From the NCBI GenBank assembly GCA_910586925.1, contig CAJUKG010000004.1, positions 1 to 64,000 of the forward strand: a stretch of 64,000 nt of DNA, given 5' to 3'. How positions within the stretch are numbered: position 1 is the stretch's first letter; each line of letters starts with the position of its first letter. Made by a program: the position numbers and the translations under genes. Below are positions 9,013-17,267 of this stretch, in pieces. A model generated the notes under the pieces. That model saw nothing but the letters and a program-made list of their open reading frames with translations, ran no database searches and was not told the DNA's origin. Source of the stretch: an uncultured Christensenellaceae bacterium. Its GTDB lineage: Bacteria; Bacillota; Clostridia; Christensenellales; Pumilibacteraceae.

Positions 9013-9126
9013 GACGCTCCGACATAGCATTGTCGAAGCGTCGCAAAAACCCACGTATACACGTTGAGAAATTCGGTTCGCCTCGACAAGCCGACGTTTC
9101 CGTCAATTAAGTTTCCGCTTGTTGTC
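9013..9126 (-). promoter_or_regulatory. L10-type ribosomal protein leader RNA
   Basis: The 224-bp gap between rplA and rplJ carries an L10-leader-like element on the minus strand at 9080-9126. The pieces GACAACAAGCGG, ACTTAATT and GCTTGTCGAGG are arranged as in the known kink-turn binding site for L10(L12)4. Downstream, a 30-base hairpin (9013-9042, arms GACGCTTCGACA and TGTCGGAGCGTC with one wobble) is followed by a T-rich but interrupted stretch and may act as the attenuator. Assignment is by motif recognition; a covariance search would settle it. Confidence 0.75.
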
Positions 9127-9151
9127 TATGGCATTTATTGTAGATAGTAGT

Positions 9152-9838
9152 TTAGCCTTTGTAGTTGATCTTGAGTCCGGGACCCATTGCAGGGGCGACG
9201 AACACGCTCTTGAGGTAGGTACCCTTTGCCGCAGCGGGTTTCGCCTTGACAACGGCGTCCATGAGCGTTTCGAAGTTCTCTTGCAGTTTCTGCGCGCCGA
9301 AGCTCTTTTTGCCGATGATGCAGTGCACTATCGAAGTTTTATCGACGCGATACTCGACCTTACCGGCTTTTGTATCGGCGATCGCTTTCGCGATATCCTG
9401 CGTGATCGTGCCCGACTTCGGACTCGGCATGAGTCCGCGAGGACCGAGGATACGCGCAACGCGTCCGAGCTGACCCATCATATCGGGCGAAGTGATGACG
9501 ACGTCGAAGTCGAGATAGTTCTCGTTCTGGATCTTCGCGATGATCTCCTCCGCGCCGACGATGTCCGCGCCCGCCTTTTCGGCTATATCCGCTTTCTCGC
9601 CCTTTGCGATGACGAGCACGCGAACGCTCTTACCTGTACCGTTGGGAAGCACGACCGTGCCGCGAACCTGCTGATCGGCTTGACGGGGGTCAACGCCGAG
9701 CTTGATATGCGCTTCGATCGACTCGTCGAACTTCGCGGTAGCTACGTCGTTGATCTTCGCGAACGCTTCGGCTACGTCGTACGTTTTGCCTCTTTCCACC
9801 GCAGCGGCGGCGGCTGTATATCTCTTACCGTGTTTCAT
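9152..9838 (-). CDS. rplA: 50S ribosomal protein L1
   Basis: A 228-residue L1, the flexible stalk protein that helps release deacylated tRNA from the E site. Family signatures are present: GTVVLPNGTGK and the block DVVITSPDMMGQLGRVARILGPRGLMP, followed by SPKSGTIT. Length is normal. It begins one base after the rplK stop, as in most bacteria, and is part of the same transcript. Confidence 0.99.
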   Translation of the reverse strand: MKHGKRYTAAAAAVERGKTYDVAEAFAKINDVATAKFDESIEAHIKLGVDPRQADQQVRGTVVLPNGTGKSVRVLVIAKGEKADIAEKAGADIVGAEEIIAKIQNENYLDFDVVITSPDMMGQLGRVARILGPRGLMPSPKSGTITQDIAKAIADTKAGKVEYRVDKTSIVHCIIGKKSFGAQKLQENFETLMDAVVKAKPAAAKGTYLKSVFVAPAMGPGLKINYKG

Positions 9839-9839
9839 A

Positions 9840-10265
9840 TCAGTCCTCCACCGTTACGCCCATAGAGCGAGCCGTACCCATGACCATAGACATAGCCGTT
9901 TCGAGCGAAGCGGCGTTGAGGTCTGCCATTTTGAGTTTGGCGATCTCCTCGACCTGCGCTTTCGTGATTTTGGCGACCTTGTCGCGGTTGGGCTTTGCCG
10001 ACGCCGATTCGATACCCGCAGCCTTTTTGATGAGGACCGCGGCGGGCGGCGACTTGAGAATGAAAGTGAACGAACGGTCGGAGTAAATACTCAAAACCGC
10101 AGGGATAACAAGTCCCTCTTTGTCGCGGGTGCGCTCGTTAAACTCTTTGACGAACCCCGCAATGTTGATGCCGTGCGGACCCAAGCTCGAGCCGACAGGC
10201 GGTCCCGGCGTGGCTTTACCCGCAGGCAGCTGCAGCTTGACTACAGCTTGAAGTTTCTTTGCCAT
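9840..10265 (-). CDS. rplK: 50S ribosomal protein L11
   Basis: A 141-residue L11, part of the GTPase-associated centre. The N-terminal domain shows QLPAGKATPGPPVGSSLGPHG, and the C-terminal RNA-binding domain begins near residue 70. AAGGAG precedes the start. It is separated from nusG by an unusually long 335-bp gap containing dispersed repeats, but the gene order is classic. Confidence 0.99.
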   Translation of the reverse strand: MAKKLQAVVKLQLPAGKATPGPPVGSSLGPHGINIAGFVKEFNERTRDKEGLVIPAVLSIYSDRSFTFILKSPPAAVLIKKAAGIESASAKPNRDKVAKITKAQVEEIAKLKMADLNAASLETAMSMVMGTARSMGVTVED

Positions 10266-10600
10266 GATGTTCTCCTTGTAAAAATATTACAATCGCGGTA
10301 CAATCGAGATTACTCTCTCCCGGAATGTCGAATTAAGTTGTTTTAAGAATGAGATGTTTCGCTCCGCGGTAGCATGACAAGTCTGTTTCGCGTTGCGTTT
10401 GCGGAGCGTCGGGGACGCCGCTCCCTACAACCTATAGGAAATTGCGTTTCCTTTTTTGCGGGACGCAGTGGGCTGCGTCCCCTACGGAATAACCGATCGA
10501 GAATTGCGTTTCGCGTTGCGGTCTATCTTCTTTTGTCATTCTGAACGCAGTGAAGAATCTCATCTGCTTTTGCTGACGCAGTATCACGCGAGGTATACGC
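10266..10600. repeat. nusG-rplK gap with palindromic repeats
   Basis: No gene is visible. The gap holds a palindrome at about 10401-10422 with arms GGAGCG and CGCTCC, and a second at 10465-10486 reading GGGACGCAG-tggg-CTGCGTCCC. A copy of the TCATTCTGAACGCAGTGAAG repeat lies at 10534-10563. Related copies occur near 14820, 20827, 23491, 26735, 29700 and 61199. There is no obvious promoter for rplK. Confidence 0.7.
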
Positions 10601-11140
10601 TCAAAGGTCGATTTTTTCGATTTGGTAAGTATCGAGTTCCGCGGGAGTCATGCGCCCGAAGATGTTTATATCGACGGAGCACTTGCCCGTTGCGGTATTG
10701 ATGCTCTTGATCTCGCCCGTCATATCGGTGAGCGGACCTTGAACGACGCGAATGGTGTCGCCGACCGCGAAGTCGGTTTTGACCGTGACTTTCTCGAGCT
10801 GCATACGACGGATCTCGTCCTCGGTGAGCGGCGTGGGACGCCCTTGCGGACCGACGAAGCCGGTGACGCCGCGCGTACCCGTAATGAGGTGCCACATATC
10901 GCGGGTGTAAATCATTTTAACAAGCACATACGACGGGAACATGCGCCGTTGCACGATCTTGCGCTTGCCGTTCTTCTCCTCGACGACGTCCTCGAGCGGT
11001 ATGCGAATATCGACAAGCCTGTCCTCGATATTGTTCTTTTGGAACGCCGTTTCGAGATTTATCTTGACGAGGTTTTCGTAACCGGAATAGGTGTGGAGGA
11101 TATACCACTGTGCTTCGGGAAGTTCTGTCATTTCAGCCAT
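10601..11140 (-). CDS. nusG: Transcription termination/antitermination factor NusG
   Basis: A 179-residue NusG that binds the RNA polymerase clamp and couples transcription to translation or to Rho. The N-terminal NGN domain starts with WYILHTYSGYENLVKINLETA. It includes MFPSYVLVKMIYT and GTRGVTGFVG, and is followed by the KOW domain (AVGDTIRVVQGPLTDMTGEI). Length is typical. The start overlaps the secE stop by one base, so translation is coupled. Confidence 0.99.
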   Translation of the reverse strand: MAEMTELPEAQWYILHTYSGYENLVKINLETAFQKNNIEDRLVDIRIPLEDVVEEKNGKRKIVQRRMFPSYVLVKMIYTRDMWHLITGTRGVTGFVGPQGRPTPLTEDEIRRMQLEKVTVKTDFAVGDTIRVVQGPLTDMTGEIKSINTATGKCSVDINIFGRMTPAELDTYQIEKIDL

Positions 11141-11445
11141 TACAGAATACCTCCCCCGCCGCGCAAGAACATAGCTACCGCCGCGGAAACCGCCTCTGCC
11201 GTTTCACCCGACGAAAGTCCGCCGATGAGGAACTTGTACAGATAGCCGAACAGCGTGTCGAAAAGCATCATCACAAGCAAAAAGCATACCGTGACCATGA
11301 GCACGATACCCGTTTGCTTGAGAACTTCCGAAAACTTCGGCCAGGTAACTTTTTTCAGCTCGGAAAAGAAATCTTTGAACCAACGGCGAACCTTGCCCGG
11401 CTCCTTGGGCTTCTTTTCCTTGCCGTCCTTGACTTTCTCCGCCAT
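11140..11445 (-). CDS. secE: Preprotein translocase subunit SecE
   Basis: A 101-residue single-span SecE that stabilises SecY in the Sec translocon. A charged, Lys-rich N-terminus precedes the family motif RRWFKDFFSELKKVTWPKF. One membrane helix follows (TGIVLMVTVCFLLVMMLF), then a longer tail with a Gly-rich end (FLRGGGGIL). Met at 11445 is the preferred start; its ATG shares one base with the TAA of rpmG. Upstream in-frame codons would overlap rpmG. Confidence 0.96.
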   Translation of the reverse strand: MAEKVKDGKEKKPKEPGKVRRWFKDFFSELKKVTWPKFSEVLKQTGIVLMVTVCFLLVMMLFDTLFGYLYKFLIGGLSSGETAEAVSAAVAMFLRGGGGIL

Positions 11446-11603
11446 TATTTTGTTTCCTTGTGAACGGTGCGTTTTTTGCAGAAACGGCAATACTTTTTAA
11501 GCTCGATCCTGTCGGGATCGTTCTTCTTGTTCTTCGTGGTGTCGTAATTACGCTGTTTGCACTCGGTGCACTCGAGCGTTATACGTACGTTTTTAGGTTC
11601 CAT
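11445..11603 (-). CDS. rpmG: 50S ribosomal protein L33, zinc-binding type
   Basis: A 52-residue ribosomal protein, too short for most ORF finders. It reads MEPKNVRITLECTECKQRNY and then has a basic middle, with the second zinc pair in KYCRFCKKRTVH. The CxxC...CxxC arrangement marks the zinc-dependent (C+) form. GGAGG lies just upstream of the ATG. It opens the operon rpmG-secE-nusG-rplKAJL and overlaps secE by one base (TAATG). Confidence 0.97.
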   Translation of the reverse strand: MEPKNVRITLECTECKQRNYDTTKNKKNDPDRIELKKYCRFCKKRTVHKETK

Positions 11604-11653
11604 AAGACCCTCCGATAATCATTTGCGGACAAATTTTATAAATTTGCTCGTCA

Positions 11654-11678
11654 TAAAAAGCACCGCCGAAACAGTGCT
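11654..11678 (-). terminator. Terminator-like hairpin in the rpmG 5' leader
   Basis: Minus-strand hairpin AGCAC-TGTTTCGGCG-GTGCT followed by five T residues. It lies between the operon promoter and rpmG and could attenuate the operon. The stem is short (5 bp), so activity is uncertain. Confidence 0.55.
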
Positions 11679-11684
11679 GTAATA

Positions 11685-11714
11685 AGATTATCATACAATG
11701 CACCCGTTTGTCAA
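11685..11714 (-). promoter_or_regulatory. Promoter of rpmG-secE-nusG operon
   Basis: TTGACA (11709-11714) and TAATCT (11685-11690) with 18 bp between them, or ATAATC with 17 bp, on the minus strand about 85 bp before rpmG. Confidence 0.75.
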
Positions 11715-11752
11715 GCGTTTACGCTCATATTTACAAATTAAAAGATAAGATT

Positions 11753-14662
11753 TTACGCCAGATTAAACACTATGTTACAAATACCCATTCCGATATTAGC
11801 GAGCAGTAGTACAGCCATAACGGCAATTATCGCGCCGTTCCCGTAAATAACATTATTCGGTTTCTTGCAATAAGCAATACACGTCCATATCAAACTACCC
11901 AACATATACGCAAAACATATTCCCGCACAGACAGCTGTCGGAACAGGCGGAAATAACCACCCTACTTTCGTGCGATAATCTCGCGTCAGCGTCGATACGA
12001 GCAAAACGGCTTGAAATGCCGTTGTTAATATGGAAAGCAACGCGGGTATCAGCTGTATAAATTTCATTGTCTTGCTTTTTGCGAATTCTTCTTTCGCAGC
12101 AAATTTATCGTATGCTTTTTCAACCGTATCATACCGTTCGACAACCTCATTCGGCTTTGCCGATTTATAAATATCCAAAATTGCGTTTTGTTGCGAAACG
12201 TTAAACTCTCTTTTGTTTCCCTCTCTTACTTTTAACTCTTTTATTTTAGCGTCATAATCCGTATAAAAATCCTCGTGCTTCTTTTTTTGGTACATTTTCA
12301 AGCTATCATCGTATCGTTTAATATCCCGTGCAGACCATTCATATCGAATCATTATGTACCGAATATTCGCAATTTCGTAATTCTCGTTTTCGACGTACAG
12401 CATTGTCGGCAATTTTTTACAAATGTTAAAAATCTCTTTCCACTCGCCTTTAGGCAAGATACCTTCTTCGTAGATAGCGTCAATACCCATATCTATAGCG
12501 GTATCGGTAAGATCGTAGTACGTACATACGAAACGGCAAACATCGCGGTCTATTTGACTCGACATTTCTTTGAGCTTATTTACAAACGTAATATAAACAT
12601 TCTGTTTGCCGCGGTTGCGCTCGGCATATGCGTCCATTGCCGCCGAGAAGTCGGGATCGTCGAGCAAGGCTTCGGGATTTTCGGTAAAAGCTATCGGGTG
12701 CGCCGTTCTTTTCTTAATGCACATTCTGTAGTAGTACGCTTTGTCGTTGAGTTTGTCCTCGCCTATCGCCCTGTCGTTGTACACGGCGGCGACGTCGTAA
12801 AGCCCGATCGCAAGTGCTTTTACGGTAATCGTTTGCAAAGCCGCGCTATAGTCTTTTTGGTTCTTGCTCGGTATCATGGAAAGCAGGAAATCGAAACCCG
12901 CCGCCGCTTGCGATTTTTGTTCTTTAAGCTCCGCCGCGCAAATATCGAAAATGCGTTTATGCGCGTATTTATTAAAGCCGAACGAGAACAAGCCGCGTTC
13001 GATTTGCGCCCTGCCTTCGTCATTTGACAGCATGGCGATAAGTTTGCGCGCGGCGATTTTGTCATTAGTGCCGTCGTTATCGTTTCCGGTGTACAGACCT
13101 TTTTCTAAAACGAACACGAACCACAGTGCTTGCTCGTTTGCGGGATCTACTTCGAGCACTTTTTTGTAATACTTCGCGGCGAGTTCGCCGTTCGCCTTGA
13201 AAAGTTTTTCGGCTATCCCGATATTCATGGCGATAAATCTGTCGGTATTCGTTACCGTCTTGATTATCTCGTCGAACAGCGAACACATGCCGCTTGCCGA
13301 ACCGCTTCCGAGAATGTATTTGTAATACGCATCGGTGAGCGCGTCGATTTTTTCCTGCGGGCTGTCGGGAAGCGAGATATACTCGGCGTAGTCGGAAAGC
13401 GAAACGCGCTTCATTGCGCGTTCGTAAAGCGCGGTATAACAATTCGATTTTTGGGTTTTGTCGCCTGTCGCGATAGCCGATTCGAGATCGGAAAAATCGG
13501 TGACATTCCGCGTCGATGCTATAAACGCGTCGAAGTTTTTACAGCCGTTTTTCGCGAGAAATTTATATTTATACGCGTCGCTGCACGAAGCGTTGGTTTG
13601 CAGTATGCCGTCGCAACGCGCGATCGCCGCCGCGAAATTTCCGCTTTCTATCATGTCGCGAGCGGTGTCGAGTTTAGCTTGTTCGGACACCGTAATCGTC
13701 GTCTTTTCAAACTTGCCGAGGGTGCGCTTGACGACCTGCGAGCGTATAGCCGATCTTTTTTCCACCGTCGCGTCGCCGTAAGACTTACGGGAGATCGTCG
13801 GGGCTTCGAGCGTTTTGTGCGCGAGCACGAAATCGTCGAGCTTGTTATATGCGTCGGGCTTGTCCAAGCACACGCCCTGTATCGCGCCGCGCTTGCCGGG
13901 CAGTCGTTCTACGGGCGCGCCCGAAAAAGCTATCGTTATCGCGTCGCTCTCCTTGCGCTCGTAGCCGATAAGCTCCAAGAACCGCGTATATTCGTTTTTG
14001 ACCCAACGCGTTTGAAGATAGCTCTCGTCCGAGCACACTATTATCATGCTGTTCGCCGAGTGCAAGGCGTAAAGTATGCGCGCCTCATAGTCCGCGCCCG
14101 TTTCGTTCTGAATATCGCGCTCGGAATAGAACGGGCGCAAACCTTTATCGCGAAGATGATAATACAAGTCGTTCGCGAGATCGCTGTCGCGCGTCTTTTT
14201 TGTTTTGTCGTCACCGTCCGACACCTTGACGCAAATAAAGCAGTCGTAATCAAGCCCCGAACTTTTGAGCCTAAAGAACTGCTTATGTATATAATCTATC
14301 TCGTCGGCATATTTAACGTACTCGGCGCGTTGCTCGTCCGTCGCGTACTTGAGCGCGGTCTTATAGCTCGCACTCGCCGAAAACACTTTTTCGCTTATAT
14401 CGTGGCAAACGGGTTGCAAGCGCGGCTCGCCGTTTGCGTCGAAATCTTTTATGTACTGAACTTTGAACTCCGCAAGTGCCATGCCCCAATAGGCTTGACT
14501 CTCGGTTTTGTCGTGCTCCGTCGCCTTGATAAACGCTTCGCGCGCACCGTCGAAATCGCATAGCTCGAGCTTGATCTCGCCGTCGCGAATAAGCTCTTTC
14601 GCTTTGCCGTCGGTGCTCCGCGCCACTGTGTAGCGTCTATGGCAAAAGGGACATTCTACCAC
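11753..14662 (-). CDS. Large TIR-domain protein with zinc ribbon and C-terminal membrane helices
   Basis: A 969-residue reading frame from a GTG at 14662. A TIR domain spans about residues 138-282: YDCFICVKVSD at its start, then GADYEARILYAL with Glu193 at the position of the catalytic Glu in NAD-cleaving TIRs, then WVKNEYTRFLEL. A long helical, TPR-like region follows, and three hydrophobic helices lie after residue 865. The N-terminus has only one CxxC (VECPFC). The partner CxxC is encoded upstream from an ATG at 14732 with a good AAGGAG site (MTCKSCGGQL), but an 11-G tract at 14662-14672 shifts the frame. The true protein probably starts at 14732 when the tract has 10 G. Role unknown; immune or signalling NADase are possibilities. 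Confidence 0.85.
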   Translation of the reverse strand: MVECPFCHRRYTVARSTDGKAKELIRDGEIKLELCDFDGAREAFIKATEHDKTESQAYWGMALAEFKVQYIKDFDANGEPRLQPVCHDISEKVFSASASYKTALKYATDEQRAEYVKYADEIDYIHKQFFRLKSSGLDYDCFICVKVSDGDDKTKKTRDSDLANDLYYHLRDKGLRPFYSERDIQNETGADYEARILYALHSANSMIIVCSDESYLQTRWVKNEYTRFLELIGYERKESDAITIAFSGAPVERLPGKRGAIQGVCLDKPDAYNKLDDFVLAHKTLEAPTISRKSYGDATVEKRSAIRSQVVKRTLGKFEKTTITVSEQAKLDTARDMIESGNFAAAIARCDGILQTNASCSDAYKYKFLAKNGCKNFDAFIASTRNVTDFSDLESAIATGDKTQKSNCYTALYERAMKRVSLSDYAEYISLPDSPQEKIDALTDAYYKYILGSGSASGMCSLFDEIIKTVTNTDRFIAMNIGIAEKLFKANGELAAKYYKKVLEVDPANEQALWFVFVLEKGLYTGNDNDGTNDKIAARKLIAMLSNDEGRAQIERGLFSFGFNKYAHKRIFDICAAELKEQKSQAAAGFDFLLSMIPSKNQKDYSAALQTITVKALAIGLYDVAAVYNDRAIGEDKLNDKAYYYRMCIKKRTAHPIAFTENPEALLDDPDFSAAMDAYAERNRGKQNVYITFVNKLKEMSSQIDRDVCRFVCTYYDLTDTAIDMGIDAIYEEGILPKGEWKEIFNICKKLPTMLYVENENYEIANIRYIMIRYEWSARDIKRYDDSLKMYQKKKHEDFYTDYDAKIKELKVREGNKREFNVSQQNAILDIYKSAKPNEVVERYDTVEKAYDKFAAKEEFAKSKTMKFIQLIPALLSILTTAFQAVLLVSTLTRDYRTKVGWLFPPVPTAVCAGICFAYMLGSLIWTCIAYCKKPNNVIYGNGAIIAVMAVLLLANIGMGICNIVFNLA

Positions 14663-14672
14663 CCCCCCCCCC
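14662..14672 (-). repeat. 11-base G homopolymer shifting the TIR gene frame
   Basis: Eleven G on the minus strand between the upstream start at 14732 and the main TIR frame. With 11 G, translation from 14732 hits TAG after about 33 codons. With 10 G, it joins the main frame and completes a CxxC...CxxC zinc ribbon. This is either a slipped-strand contingency tract or a sequencing error. Confidence 0.85.
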
Positions 14673-14747
14673 GCGGTTTTCGACGTTCAACTGCCCGCCG
14701 CAGCTCTTGCACGTCATGCTCATAAGTTCCATGTGGGTTGCTCCTTT

Positions 14748-14775
14748 ACAATTAAAAATTAATAATTAATAATTG
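14748..14775 (-). repeat. 28-bp AT-rich dispersed repeat, copy 1
   Basis: The minus strand reads CAATTATTAATTATTAATTT and continues to 28 bases. It is identical to 20916-20943 on the plus strand, and nearly so to 23585-23611. It lies in the TIR gene leader, near a palindromic stretch at 14820-14848. Confidence 0.75.
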
Positions 14776-14872
14776 CGGTCGATTTTAGATTGAAATGGCG
14801 ATGTGTCTTTTAATTGTTGTAGGGGACTTTAGCCCTCATGCGTCCCATATTATCAATCACTCAACCTTATTT

Positions 14873-14901
14873 ATTATACATAATCTTACACAATATGTCA
14901 A
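14873..14901 (-). promoter_or_regulatory. Promoter of the TIR gene
   Basis: TTGACA (14896-14901) and TATAAT (14873-14878) with a 17-bp spacer on the minus strand. It overlaps the last codons of the Gfo/Idh gene and gives a leader of about 134 nt before the start at 14732. Confidence 0.85.
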
Positions 14902-15872
14902 CGGTTTTCAAACGTGAACTTCAACCCGATGATCTCGCGAATGTTATCGAGAAGCTCCATAACGTCCGCCGTCGCACCGTGCGGCACGTACGCGCTTTCC
15001 GTTCTGCCGTCGCGGATCTCCGCCGCAACTCTGTCGAACTGCGTGAGCATGGCGTTGTTATCGCCCGCCGTCCGCTCGGTTATGCCGTCGTGACGGTAGA
15101 CGAGCGATTTGCCTTCGTGGTACTTGCCGCCTTTAAGCGTCCAACCGTCGCCGACAATCTCTATCCTTTCGCCCACACCGCGAAGCCCGCGCACCGACGC
15201 TTTAATCTTAACGTCGAAACCGTCGTACTTAAAAGTTATATCGTCGTCGACGTCCACGCCGAATTTGAACCGCGCTTTCGCGTCGATGCCGTTCGGCTTG
15301 CCGAACAATCTATAAGCATAAGTGATCGGGTACACGCCGACGTCGAGAAGCGCGCCGCCCGCAAGCTCGGATTTTAACAGCCTGCTTTTCTTGCCGAACG
15401 CTATCGGCAAACACAGCGTGATGAGCGCGTTTTTCACACTGCCCGCACGGCTGTCCGTTACCTCTTTCGCGGCGCGCGCACTGTCCGAAAACCACGTCCA
15501 CATTGCTTCCGAAAGATAAACGTTATTCTCTTTCGCGAGCGCGAAAAGTTCCGCCGCCTGTTCCGCGTCGGTGGTGAACGGCTTTTCGAGAAGCACGGGT
15601 TTGCCGCAACGAATGGCACGCGCACAATAATCGTAATGCACGTTATTGGTGACGTTTACGTACACGCCGTCGACGTCCGAAGCGTTTACGGCGTCCTCGA
15701 GAGATTTGTACGCCTTTGCGCCGTACTTGTCCGCGAGTTTTTTGCCGCGCTCGAACGTCCTGTTATACACGGCGGTTATTCTATGCCTGCCGCAAGCGGT
15801 TATCCGCCGCGCCACCGAGTGCGCTATGCCGCCTGCGCCTATAAATGCCCATTTGAACATATGTTCTTGCAT
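14898..15872 (-). CDS. Gfo/Idh/MocA-family NAD(P)-dependent oxidoreductase
   Basis: A 324-residue sugar or polyol dehydrogenase-type protein. The N-terminal Rossmann fold shows FIGAGGIAHSVARRI. The family motif with the catalytic-site lysine is LLEKPFTTDAEQAAEL at about residue 97. The C-terminal alpha/beta domain carries GGALLDVGVYPITYAYRLFG, the usual substrate-binding histidine or aspartate region. Length is normal. It begins 6 bp after the nfnB stop, so it sits at the end of that operon. Substrate cannot be read from sequence. Met5 is an alternative start; neither has a strong ribosome binding site. Confidence 0.92.
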   Translation of the reverse strand: MQEHMFKWAFIGAGGIAHSVARRITACGRHRITAVYNRTFERGKKLADKYGAKAYKSLEDAVNASDVDGVYVNVTNNVHYDYCARAIRCGKPVLLEKPFTTDAEQAAELFALAKENNVYLSEAMWTWFSDSARAAKEVTDSRAGSVKNALITLCLPIAFGKKSRLLKSELAGGALLDVGVYPITYAYRLFGKPNGIDAKARFKFGVDVDDDITFKYDGFDVKIKASVRGLRGVGERIEIVGDGWTLKGGKYHEGKSLVYRHDGITERTAGDNNAMLTQFDRVAAEIRDGRTESAYVPHGATADVMELLDNIREIIGLKFTFENR

Positions 15873-15878
15873 AAATTT

Positions 15879-17258
15879 TTACCCGTATTGTTTTATATAT
15901 TCATCAATCGCTTTCGCCGCGGATTTTCCCGCACCCATTGCGAGGATCACCGTCGCCGCGCCCGTCACCGCGTCGCCGCCCGCGAACACGCCTTCGCGCG
16001 ACGTCTTGCCCGTGCCGTCCTCGACAATTATGCCGCCCCATTCGTGCACGGCGAGTCCGTCCGTGGTATTGCGAATGAGCGGATTGGGCGAAGTGCCGAG
16101 AGCCATAATCACGCAGTCGGCGGGTATATCGAACTCACTGCCTTCTATCGGCTCGGGACGCGCCCTGCCCGATTTATCGGGTGCGGACAGCTTCATTCTT
16201 CTGCAAGTGACAGAAACCGCATTGCCGTCCGCGCCGTTTATCTCGACGGGGGTTGCGAGCATTTCGAAATTTATCCCTTCTTCGCGGGCATGCTCCACTT
16301 CCTCGCGCCGCGCGGGAAGCTCTTTCTCGGTGCGGCGGTAGACTATCGTCACTTCCGAACCGAGCCGCTTCGCGCAACGCGCAGCGTCCATTGCGACGTT
16401 GCCGCCGCCGACGACTACGGTACGGCGGGCACGGCGCACCGGCGTCGCACTGCCTTCCTCGTACGCTTTCATGAGATTGATACGCGTCAAGAACTCGTTC
16501 GCGGAAAGCACGCCGCACAACGACTCGCCGGGGATATTCATGAACTTCGGCAGTCCCGCGCCCGAGCCTATGAACACCGCTTCGTACCCGTCCGCGAAAA
16601 GTTCGTCGACTGTCAACGTCTTGCCTATGACAACGTTTGTTCGGAACTCGACGCCGAGCGCGGCAAGCCCCTCGACTTCGCGCGCAACGATCGCTTTCGG
16701 CAAACGGAATTCGGGAATACCGTACACGAGCACTCCGCCCGCCGCGTGCAATGCTTCAAACACCGTCACCGCATAACCGTTTTTCGCAAGCTCGCCCGCG
16801 CACGCAAGCCCCGACGGTCCCGACCCCACCACCGCGACGCGGTGCCCGTTCGGCTCGGGGCGTTCGGGTTTTATATCTTTTGCGTTATGCGTATCGGCGA
16901 CGAACCGCTCCAGCCGACCTATCCCGACAGGCTCGTACTTGATGCCGAGCGTGCACTTGCCCTCGCACTGCCGCTCCTGCGGACACACTCTGCCGCACAC
17001 GGCGGGAAGCGACGACGCACTGTTTATCACGGTATACGCGCCCTCGAAATCGCCGTCCGCGACACGCGAAATAAACGTCGGTATGTCGATACCGACGGGG
17101 CACCCCGTAACGCACGGCTTGTTCTTGCAATGCAGACAGCGTTGCGCCTCGGCGACCGCAAGCTCCGCGGTATAGCCGAGCGCGACCTCGCCGAAATCGG
17201 CGGCGCGCTCCGCCGCGGCGCGGGTGGGCATTTGGTGTTTTTCGGGCTTGATACTCAT
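15879..17258 (-). CDS. nfnB: NADH-dependent ferredoxin:NADP+ oxidoreductase subunit NfnB (GltD-like)
   Basis: A 459-residue flavoprotein of the glutamate synthase small subunit family. Cysteine motifs near the N-terminus, CLHCKNKPCVTGCPVG and CGRVCPQERQCEGKC, bind two [4Fe-4S] clusters. An FAD-binding loop (VAVVGSGPSGLACAGELAKNGY) and an NADPH-binding loop (TVVVGGGNVAMDAARCAKRLG) follow. Glutamate synthase small subunits look alike. Here the gene directly follows an NfnA homologue and no glutamate synthase large subunit is present, so the bifurcating transhydrogenase assignment is preferred. Confidence 0.88.
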   Translation of the reverse strand: MSIKPEKHQMPTRAAAERAADFGEVALGYTAELAVAEAQRCLHCKNKPCVTGCPVGIDIPTFISRVADGDFEGAYTVINSASSLPAVCGRVCPQERQCEGKCTLGIKYEPVGIGRLERFVADTHNAKDIKPERPEPNGHRVAVVGSGPSGLACAGELAKNGYAVTVFEALHAAGGVLVYGIPEFRLPKAIVAREVEGLAALGVEFRTNVVIGKTLTVDELFADGYEAVFIGSGAGLPKFMNIPGESLCGVLSANEFLTRINLMKAYEEGSATPVRRARRTVVVGGGNVAMDAARCAKRLGSEVTIVYRRTEKELPARREEVEHAREEGINFEMLATPVEINGADGNAVSVTCRRMKLSAPDKSGRARPEPIEGSEFDIPADCVIMALGTSPNPLIRNTTDGLAVHEWGGIIVEDGTGKTSREGVFAGGDAVTGAATVILAMGAGKSAAKAIDEYIKQYG

Positions 17259-17267
17259 GACGCCTCT

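Noticed and set aside
15879..17258. Glutamate synthase small subunit as the name of this gene
   Set aside because: No large subunit is nearby and the adjacent gene is an NfnA homologue, so NfnB fits better; the family similarity is acknowledged.
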